From Candidatus Saccharibacteria bacterium UBA6209 (GTDB taxonomy: Bacteria > Patescibacteriota > Saccharimonadia > Saccharimonadales > Saccharimonadaceae): a stretch of 38,243 nucleotides of DNA. Where the stretch lies: positions 1 to 38,243 of the forward strand of contig DISN01000024.1 of the NCBI GenBank assembly GCA_002421965.1. Direction: 5' to 3'. The notes beneath the pieces were generated by a model that did no database searches, had not been told where the DNA came from, and worked only from the letters and a program-made list of their open reading frames with translations. This document shows, in pieces, positions 32,165 through 38,243 of the stretch (positions within the stretch are counted from its first letter, which is position 1; each line of letters starts with the position of its first letter). Both the position numbers and the translations under genes were made by a program.

Positions 32165-33454
32165 TTACTGCTCTAGTAGCGTAAATTCACTATCGCCGAT
32201 ACGAATCAGACTATCCGACTCAGCGCCCTGTCGAACCAGTTCATGGTGGATACCAAGTTTACGCATAATATCGCGAAGACGATTCACCGCTTCGAACTGC
32301 TCAAAGTTAGTTCGGCGAGCAAACCTCTCAATTTTAGCGCCATACACTCTAAAACCGCCCTCCTCTGTCTCGATACTCCAAGCATCCTCGGTTTGCTCCT
32401 GAGACAGTGATATAACTGGTAGACCTTCATCGATTTCTTCTGTTTCGGTAGCTTCCTCTTGTTCGGCCTTGCGATAAGCCTCGACAGATTGCTTAAGCAT
32501 GCGCAGTAGATCCGTAATGTTTGAGTGGGTCTGGGAAGATATTGTGACTACCAAAGCATCTGGAGCCACGCCCTGAATTGCAGTTGCCTGCATAGCGATA
32601 ATCTCATCGTCCAACCCTTCGCACTTGGTTAGGGCAACAATCTCTGGACGCTCCGCAAGCTCCTTGCTGTAGTTAGCTAGTTCTTGGCGAATCGTCTGAT
32701 ACTTCTTTGCTGGATCGTCACTATATGCGTCAATCATATGCAGCAGCACTGCAGTTCGCTCGATATGGCGCAGGAATTGGTCGCCTAGGCCCTTGCCCTC
32801 AGAAGCGCCCTCGATTAGGCCCGGTATATCAGCAATCAAGATACTGCCGTCGTCAACATCCGCCACGCCAAGGTTGGGTGTTAGGGTTGTAAACTCATAA
32901 TTAGCAATTTCTGGTTTTGCATTTGAAACAACAGATAGAAATGTTGATTTTCCAGCGTTTGGAAACCCGACCAAGCCCACATCAGCCAGAAGCTTGAGCT
33001 CAAGCTCTGCCTCAAACTCATCACCGTCCTCGCCTAGCTCAGCAATTCGTGGTGCCTGACGAGTCGACGACTTAAAGTGAGCATTACCAAAGCCACCGTC
33101 ACCACCCCTGGCGATAACTGCTTCTTGGCCATCCTCAAACAAATCAACAATAAGCTCACCGTCACGAGTCACTAGAGTACCGACAGGCACCTTAACAACC
33201 AGATTCTCTCCAGCCTTACCACGTCGATCACGCTTTGATCCAGCCTGACCATCCTGAGCGGTTAATTCTGGCTTGTAGCGAAAGTTAAGTAGCGTATTTA
33301 GGTCTTTGACAGCTCTAAAAATAACATCCCCACCACGACCACCATCGCCACCATCTGGTCCGCCCCTGTCAACATACTTCTCATGGCGAAAGCTAACAGC
33401 GCCATCACCGCCTTTACCTGCCCGAACTTTTACTCTCGCTGTATCAACAAACAT
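32165..33454 (-). CDS. obgE: Obg GTPase (ObgE/CgtA)
   Basis: Obg is a GTPase involved in 50S assembly and stress signalling. Its 429 residues have the Gly-rich Obg fold (1-158), the G domain with GFPNAGKST (163-171) and DIPGLIEGA, and a C-terminal OCT domain (about 345-429). The ATG follows a TAAAAT box by 6 nt, consistent with leaderless initiation. Confidence 0.96.
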   Translation of the reverse strand: MFVDTARVKVRAGKGGDGAVSFRHEKYVDRGGPDGGDGGRGGDVIFRAVKDLNTLLNFRYKPELTAQDGQAGSKRDRRGKAGENLVVKVPVGTLVTRDGELIVDLFEDGQEAVIARGGDGGFGNAHFKSSTRQAPRIAELGEDGDEFEAELELKLLADVGLVGFPNAGKSTFLSVVSNAKPEIANYEFTTLTPNLGVADVDDGSILIADIPGLIEGASEGKGLGDQFLRHIERTAVLLHMIDAYSDDPAKKYQTIRQELANYSKELAERPEIVALTKCEGLDDEIIAMQATAIQGVAPDALVVTISSQTHSNITDLLRMLKQSVEAYRKAEQEEATETEEIDEGLPVISLSQEQTEDAWSIETEEGGFRVYGAKIERFARRTNFEQFEAVNRLRDIMRKLGIHHELVRQGAESDSLIRIGDSEFTLLEQ

Positions 33455-33460
33455 TATACT

Positions 33461-33466
33461 ATTTTA
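33461..33466 (-). promoter_or_regulatory. -10 box of obgE, leaderless
   Basis: TAAAAT, 6 nt, ATG on the minus strand. A TATAAT also overlaps the ATG itself but would start transcription inside the gene. Confidence 0.4.
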
Positions 33467-33496
33467 ACAGAAAACCGCCTGTTTGACGAGGCGGTT
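33467..33496 (-). terminator. Terminator of the LysM-CHAP gene
   Basis: An 8-bp stem (33473-33480 with 33489-33496, 8-nt loop) is followed by a T-rich stretch on the minus strand, between the LysM-CHAP stop and obgE. Confidence 0.75.
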
Positions 33497-33515
33497 ATCT
33501 AAAAGTGTACTAATT

Positions 33516-34670
33516 TTAGTGAATATAGTTATAGTGACCAGTACTACTTAGCGGGATCTTGCGCGATGTTATAACGTTATAACCGGCATAGTTCATATCT
33601 GTTACATAGAGGTACTCGCTGTCCACCGATTCAACGACTCCAGCGTGTCCATAGCCTCCATAGCCGCCACCGTACTGAAAGACGGCACCTGGAGCAGGGG
33701 TTTTGTTGACCGTATAGCCAGCTGCACTAGCACTTGCAGCCCAGTTTGAAGCATTGCCCCACAGGCTACCGATTGGTCGGCCTATTGCAGCTCGTCGCTC
33801 ATAGGCATACCATGTACAGTTGCCTAGTGCGTATCGGTTGCCAGAGAATACTCGGGCGTAGCCGTAGCTAGAACTCAGAATATTACCACTATTACCACTA
33901 TACGTAGGGGTTACTGGTCGAGGTGCCACATAGCCTGGGCGCTCTGTCTCTGGAAGCTCACCGCTTGGCAGAACTAGCCGCATACCGGCAACCAGGGCCT
34001 CGTCAGAAGCCAAATCGTTATAAAGAACGATTCGCTCAGTATCCACTTTATACTTGTCGGCTAGACTTGCGACTGTATCACCATCTTTTACGGTGTAGAC
34101 GACACCATCTGTTCGAGGCACTGTCAAGGTAGCACCCTCTTGTGCCGCATCAGATGTGCTGTTATTTGCCCACTTAAGAGTCTGAGCCGATATGCCAAAT
34201 TGTGCTGCGATTGACTCCATGGTGTCGCCAGACTTCACGACATAGTCAGTAATACCGCGCTCTGTCGAAGTGGTCGGCTGAACAATCTGAGGCTTAGTAA
34301 TAACCTCTGTGTCGTTCTGGGCGAGTTGTTTCTTGATATATAGGGCTGTAGTCGCTTCACGCAGGTCGCCCGCTACCGGAAGATTAGCCATTTCGGCCAA
34401 CTGAGTCACGGCAGAAGCAGCACTTAGCTGATCTACAGAAATTTTCTCTTGATTTGATGTTACCTCAGATGATTTTGAAGCAGCCTGTGCCGCAACTGTA
34501 TCATTTTGCTGTGGTGTTAAGTTTTTACCGCCGTAGCTTAAGGTAAGCAATGTGATGACGAGGAAGAACGCACCAGCGTAAAGCGAAACTGCGACTCCTC
34601 TGTTATTGTTTGCCCGTAGGGCTTTTGACTGATTACGAATAATCTTCTCCTTGCGCTCCAGTGTTACCAC
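33516..34670 (-). CDS. Membrane-anchored LysM-CHAP peptidoglycan hydrolase
   Basis: In the longest frame (387 aa) there is one membrane segment (about 29-48), a linker, two LysM peptidoglycan-binding repeats (about 145-187 and 195-238), and a C-terminal CHAP amidase/peptidase domain with catalytic Cys in GNCTWYAY (C288) and His in GYGHAGVVE (H345). It probably remodels the cell's own wall, or attacks the host's, since such bacteria live on other bacteria. I place the start at GTG 34670, 7 nt after an extended -10 (TGGTAGATT); TTG 34679 is the alternative. Confidence 0.9.
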   Translation of the reverse strand: MVTLERKEKIIRNQSKALRANNNRGVAVSLYAGAFFLVITLLTLSYGGKNLTPQQNDTVAAQAASKSSEVTSNQEKISVDQLSAASAVTQLAEMANLPVAGDLREATTALYIKKQLAQNDTEVITKPQIVQPTTSTERGITDYVVKSGDTMESIAAQFGISAQTLKWANNSTSDAAQEGATLTVPRTDGVVYTVKDGDTVASLADKYKVDTERIVLYNDLASDEALVAGMRLVLPSGELPETERPGYVAPRPVTPTYSGNSGNILSSSYGYARVFSGNRYALGNCTWYAYERRAAIGRPIGSLWGNASNWAASASAAGYTVNKTPAPGAVFQYGGGYGGYGHAGVVESVDSEYLYVTDMNYAGYNVITSRKIPLSSTGHYNYIH

Positions 34671-34877
34671 AGAGTGCAATCTACCATAGTTTGTCTTTCT
34701 TCTCGCTTAGAACAGGATACGCTGTCGACCTAATGATTAGTTAATATTGCGTAACGATTAGTTGTAACTGTATCCGTACGACATTTTTGGTAGGCCCTGG
34801 GTCAATCCCTTGCAGTAACTGCTAAAGCTTGGCACAAAGCTAGTAACTATTGTACCAACCGTGGACATAAAAGTCAA
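34671..34877 (-). promoter_or_regulatory. Promoter and long, possibly structured leader of the LysM-CHAP gene
   Basis: TTGACT (34872-34877), 17 bp, TACAAT (34849-34854) form a good promoter. The resulting leader of about 170 nt contains hairpins GCAG-TTA-CTGC and GGG-ATTGA-CCC, a GGATAC/GTATCC closing stem, and two direct copies of AACTAATC. I compared it from memory with the c-di-AMP ydaO motif, which often precedes wall-hydrolase genes, and did not see the conserved blocks. A second, leaderless start may exist at 34678-34683. Confidence 0.5.
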
Positions 34878-34901
34878 TAAATTGTTTGGTCTGTGTTTTT
34901 G

Positions 34902-35981
34902 TCAAGGGAGAAGACACTTCTGCTGACAGTGATTGCGGATATTATTGTTATGCTCCGCCTCTGTTTTACCGAAGTAGGTCACATCGTCGTCACCGCTTAG
35001 GAAGAATAGGTAATCAGTTTTCTGCGGGTCTGCCACGGCGTTAAGCGCACTTAGCCCCGGTACGGCGATTGGGCCCGGAGGTAAGCCAGCGTTAATTCGA
35101 GTATTATAGGGGGAATCAAGCAAATAATTCCGCTCAACGCCCAGCTTATCGGCGGCGTAGTGATAAGTAACGTCCGACCCAAGCATCATATTGATATTTA
35201 ATCGATTGTAAAATACACTAGCTATCTCTCGCTGATCCTCACAAACAGATTTGCCTGGACAGCCAATAGATTCCCTCTCGACAATCGAAGCAAGTGTTAT
35301 GCCCTCGTATAGCGTCAGCCCCTGGGAAGCAAACTTCTCCTCTAGGTTATTTTCCGCTACCACGCGCGCCATTTCATCAATTGCCCGCTGGACCACCTGT
35401 TTAGCTGTTGCGCCCGCTTGGATAAAGTAAGTGTCGCCATACAGATAGCCCTCAAGTCCTGCGCCATCTGGCCGCCCAGCAAAAACCGGACTTTGATAGT
35501 CAGCCGCAAAGGCCTCAGTAATCTCTTCATCGCTATACCCGGCCGAACTCAAAGCGGTGTGAATATCGTATTTAGCACCTGCCGAGCCCTTGTCTGCTCG
35601 CTCCAGCATAGCACCAGGGTAAAAGGTGATCGAAAACTCGTCTGTTTTACCACTAGATAAGTGTCTGATTATTTCCGCCAAGCTCTGTGAAGCCGACACA
35701 ACATAAACCCCCGTCTTAAACCCACTAGCACCACCATTTAGTCGCAGGTAAATGCTCATTACCTGGGCGCTGCGGATCACACCCTTTTCCTCAAGAGCTC
35801 GCCCAACCTCACCAGCAGACATACCCTGCTTGATGTCAATTCGGACTTCTTTTTTATCAGCAACATTGACTGGCTGCAGTCCACTCTGATACCACAATAC
35901 ACCGGTAGTTATAGCCGCAACAGTAAATGCTAATGCAACTCCGGCAACAATCAGCCAAATTCGATTTTTCTTAATCTGCAT
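34902..35981 (-). CDS. mltG: Endolytic murein transglycosylase MltG
   Basis: Cleaves nascent glycan strands and helps set their length. The 359-residue protein has one membrane segment (about 9-30), a LysM-like subdomain and the YceG domain. It shows LEGYLYGDTYF, catalytic Glu in ASIVERES (E235), SPYNTRINAGLPPGPI and DYLFFLSGDD. It overlaps ruvX by 11 bp. Confidence 0.94.
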   Translation of the reverse strand: MQIKKNRIWLIVAGVALAFTVAAITTGVLWYQSGLQPVNVADKKEVRIDIKQGMSAGEVGRALEEKGVIRSAQVMSIYLRLNGGASGFKTGVYVVSASQSLAEIIRHLSSGKTDEFSITFYPGAMLERADKGSAGAKYDIHTALSSAGYSDEEITEAFAADYQSPVFAGRPDGAGLEGYLYGDTYFIQAGATAKQVVQRAIDEMARVVAENNLEEKFASQGLTLYEGITLASIVERESIGCPGKSVCEDQREIASVFYNRLNINMMLGSDVTYHYAADKLGVERNYLLDSPYNTRINAGLPPGPIAVPGLSALNAVADPQKTDYLFFLSGDDDVTYFGKTEAEHNNNIRNHCQQKCLLP

Positions 35982-36381
35982 AATTTTGCTCCAAATAATC
36001 TTGTAAAATTATACTTGCTGCCTCGGCATCAATTTCACCCTTGTCCTTGACTCGGCCAAGCCGTCTCTCAGCCTCGACGCTCGATAGCGACTCGTCCTGA
36101 AAAACTAGATCTGCGTCAATCTCGATCTCTGCTAATTCCTTGGCAAATTGCTCAACTGACTCCGTCTGCTTGGTCGCCTCACCTGATTGATTGCGTGGAT
36201 AACCAATTACTAGGGTATCTATGTCGTGATCAAGCATCAGCTCAGTAATTTGTTGAATTATCTTATCTGATCGTTCTAGGTAGCCGTAAGGTACTGCAAT
36301 TTTTATCTGGGAGTCAGCCAGCGCCACGCCAACGCGTCGGTCACCGACGTCAAGTGCTAGGATATTCTTCTTAACTGCCAT
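35971..36381 (-). CDS. ruvX: RuvX/YqgF Holliday-junction-resolvase-like nuclease
   Basis: From ATG 36381 (136 aa) this RNase H-fold protein shows ILALDVGDRRVGVALAD, LVIGYPRNQSG, QDESLSSVEAE and a final D/A-rich ILQDYLEQ helix. RuvX is implicated in 16S rRNA 5' processing or junction cleavage. It overlaps both the upstream membrane-protein gene and mltG. Confidence 0.93.
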   Translation of the reverse strand: MAVKKNILALDVGDRRVGVALADSQIKIAVPYGYLERSDKIIQQITELMLDHDIDTLVIGYPRNQSGEATKQTESVEQFAKELAEIEIDADLVFQDESLSSVEAERRLGRVKDKGEIDAEAASIILQDYLEQNYAD

Positions 36382-37999
36382 CTTTGATCTTAAACTCAAC
36401 CGTTATACGATCAACGTCGTTTGGTACAGTTCGGACCCAGAATGGCCAGAACTTAATATCTACGTCCTCTACGCCGTCAATCGCCTCGAGTGCTAGCTGT
36501 ATCTCACCGTAGTTCTTGCCGAGCGACTGCTCTTTGACTTCGTCCTCCTTGATGACTGGACCAATTTTACCATTGGCAGTCAGTCGAATCTTTGGCTTTT
36601 CAGCATCATTCACAAACTGCGAGAACTTAACGTCGCTGGAGCCGTCCGAGTAGATCTTTTGTGACTTCATTCCCTCAATTTCAGACTGAATGCCAGTCTT
36701 GAGGAACTTCTGAATCTCCGATCGCTCAACAGCCATCATTGAGGCCGTAACTGTTGACTTGAGCGTCACTGGTCCAGTTGCTTCTTCATTAATCTTTACT
36801 GATGGCACAGGGTCGCCACGCTTTTCCTGGAAAGTTTCTTTGATTACTACATTTGACTCGCTAAATGAAGACTCCAGTTTTGACCTTAAGTCGGGCACTT
36901 TCTTTTCGCCCAAGGCAGCTGTCGCCTTCGCTAAATCGTCCTCGCTAACAACCGTCACTTCACGACTAGATCCACCTGAGGGCGAAGTCACAAATGCCAC
37001 CGAAGTCACACCATTAGCACTTGTAGAAGCAGAGCCCGTAGCACCATTATATTCCTCGCCAACATTAGCGGCCGTTACTGCAACAACTATGCCAGCAAGC
37101 GCTGATGGACTGCCCTGTGGAAACACCACATCCGCTCCGGTTAAGTAAATACTGCCGCCGCTAGACTGAATCTGCGTACCGGCTGGCACAGTTAATCCCG
37201 TCATCAAAATAGTCGTAGCATCTGTCTTGATCCTAACTGTACCTTTAGCCTTCTCGCCAACCTTTTTCTTGCCAGTTGCACTAAATTCAACTGACACATC
37301 AGCGGTTTGTTCCTGAAAAATCGATTTGATCGTACTGGCCTTAAAGTCGGTCACACCGTCTACCGCTAGTTGGACATTACTATCAACCGTCACTGGTGTA
37401 TTTTTAGCAGTAATAATTACCGTGGCTTTTGGCGCAAACCAAATTGCCCAGACCAAAAACCCAACCAATAACACACCCAGCCCGCCAAATACAAACAACC
37501 GCTTGCGAAATGTTGAGAAGTTCGGAACTTTTGGCTCAGACTTCTTGCCTCGGACTGGCTTCTTGGCAGCATCACCACTAGTGCTGGTAGTTGCACTGGT
37601 GGCTATTACATCATCGACTGCCCTATCAGACGCTGACTTAGACTTAGTGGCCGACGCAATATCACCAATCGGCAAATCATTACCGTCAATTACGTCATTA
37701 TCGTCAACTTTTAGTACTGGTATCTCGGCAATTTCTGGCTTTGTCTGAAGGTTCTTTGCTACTGGTATGTTAGCCGAAGCCGCCAGAGCGGCAAGGGCGC
37801 TACTGTTAGATATAATTACTAGATGCTTCTTGGCAGTATCTGCAGCACGCTTGAGCAGTCGCATATTGACTGCACTCTGAAACACGCCATATCTAGCTGG
37901 CGGCACTACTGCGACAATCTTCTCCTTAGAGGATTTTATCTTACCGACTATCGTCGTGATATCGTCTTCGACATCAATGTAAATTACGTCTTTTTTCAT
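36371..37999 (-). CDS. Large membrane-anchored protein with external beta-rich region
   Basis: The 542-residue protein has an N-terminal alpha/beta domain (about 1-85), a charged Ala/Ser/Asp linker, one membrane segment (about 169-188), and a long extracytoplasmic part of repeated beta-like segments. Two AGTQIQSSGGSIYLT-like stretches recall baseplate-J/gp47 wedge folds, but this is a weak resemblance. It starts 1 nt after the stop of the upstream partial gene and precedes ruvX and mltG, suggesting a role in envelope assembly. No firm family assignment. Confidence 0.65.
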   Translation of the reverse strand: MKKDVIYIDVEDDITTIVGKIKSSKEKIVAVVPPARYGVFQSAVNMRLLKRAADTAKKHLVIISNSSALAALAASANIPVAKNLQTKPEIAEIPVLKVDDNDVIDGNDLPIGDIASATKSKSASDRAVDDVIATSATTSTSGDAAKKPVRGKKSEPKVPNFSTFRKRLFVFGGLGVLLVGFLVWAIWFAPKATVIITAKNTPVTVDSNVQLAVDGVTDFKASTIKSIFQEQTADVSVEFSATGKKKVGEKAKGTVRIKTDATTILMTGLTVPAGTQIQSSGGSIYLTGADVVFPQGSPSALAGIVVAVTAANVGEEYNGATGSASTSANGVTSVAFVTSPSGGSSREVTVVSEDDLAKATAALGEKKVPDLRSKLESSFSESNVVIKETFQEKRGDPVPSVKINEEATGPVTLKSTVTASMMAVERSEIQKFLKTGIQSEIEGMKSQKIYSDGSSDVKFSQFVNDAEKPKIRLTANGKIGPVIKEDEVKEQSLGKNYGEIQLALEAIDGVEDVDIKFWPFWVRTVPNDVDRITVEFKIKDGS

Positions 38000-38000
38000 C

Positions 38001-38243
38001 TTATATTTTTAGTAGTTTATTTACTTTATCCATCAGGCCGTTGCCGCCTGCATCTGTAGCTATTGTATCATACCCGACTCTAAGCAGCCCCATGGCAGTA
38101 ATCATTGTATGGTCGGTAACTTCGCCGGTTTTATCTGTTATGCCAACGACGTCCGACGGCTTAATATGTTGCACATGTGGCTTTTTAGTAAACGGCAAGT
38201 CCCTATGCCAGTCCTCATGCTCAAGAGCCTCGACAAGCTTATC
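38001..38243 (-). CDS. C-terminus of a probable FtsA/PilM-like actin-fold ATPase (partial)
   Basis: The frame is open to the right edge, so the N-terminus is missing. The 80 residues seen (DKLVEALEHEDWHRDLPF... MITAMGLLRVGYDTI... DKVNKLLKI) resemble the end of FtsA- or PilM-type ATPases, where a T/A-A-x-GLL helix closes the nucleotide domain. The next gene begins immediately after its stop. A cytoskeletal or pilus-assembly role is inferred and uncertain. Confidence 0.4.
   Translation of the reverse strand, partial: DKLVEALEHEDWHRDLPFTKKPHVQHIKPSDVVGITDKTGEVTDHTMITAMGLLRVGYDTIATDAGGNGLMDKVNKLLKI

Noticed and set aside
34684..34848. ydaO (c-di-AMP) riboswitch
   Set aside because: Context fits, but the conserved sequence blocks I remember for that class are not visible.
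1..38243. CRISPR arrays and classical insertion sequences
   Set aside because: No regularly spaced repeat array and no IS transposase gene could be seen on either strand.
1..38243. UGA-to-glycine recoding (Gracilibacteria/SR1 type)
   Set aside because: TGA serves as stop in normal-length genes, for example the recombinase and mltG, and full-length proteins need no recoding.

Overview
The window looks like a chromosomal segment of a small-genome Patescibacteria/CPR bacterium, most probably a Candidatus Saccharibacteria (TM7) member. This is inferred from gene content and style, not from a marker search. Genes are densely packed, often overlap by 4 nt, read TGA as stop, and many appear to start directly at the transcription start (leaderless).

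Layout. 1-5431 (minus): a thioredoxin-rhodanese membrane protein (cut by the window edge), ligA, a polytopic membrane protein, htpX and lemA. 5488-8454: an accessory cassette bounded by two ~170-bp inverted repeats, each carrying an inward-facing extended -10 promoter. It holds a 54-aa ORF and a tRNA-like gene with an oversized anticodon arm on the plus strand, facing a minus-strand operon (membrane protein, TerB_N-domain protein, small TPR-like protein). 8462-8701: tRNA-Leu(UAA) and tRNA-Cys(GCA). About 8705-14601: an integrative element ending in a serine recombinase whose last codons lie antisense in the 3' end of tRNA-Leu(GAG). It also carries a MerR-like regulator, an FtsK-gamma-like winged-helix protein, two membrane-anchored proteins, a terminase-small-subunit-like protein, palindromes with tiny ORFs, and a folded RNA upstream of the operon.

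14936-38243 is core chromosome: peptide-binding protein, secG, PF04020 membrane protein, uvrC, LiaF-like protein, an MFS transporter, two histidine phosphatases (one truncated), def, a 2-deoxyribosyltransferase-like gene, trhO, an ABC exporter, rplY, dedA, uvrA, a small membrane protein, sbcB, a probable small RNA, obgE, a LysM-CHAP cell-wall hydrolase, mltG, ruvX, a large membrane-anchored protein, and the C-terminus of an FtsA/PilM-like protein.

The core genes serve DNA repair (ligA, uvrA, uvrC, sbcB, ruvX), membrane and envelope quality control (htpX, lemA, LiaF-like), wall remodelling (mltG, LysM-CHAP), translation (rplY, def, obgE, trhO) and transport. Main points of interest: the inverted-repeat TerB_N/tRNA cassette, the abnormal tRNA-like gene, the pseudoknotted RNA at 11642-11779, loss of the usual metal-binding cysteines from both LigA and UvrC, and the recurring -10/6-7 nt/start codon architecture.
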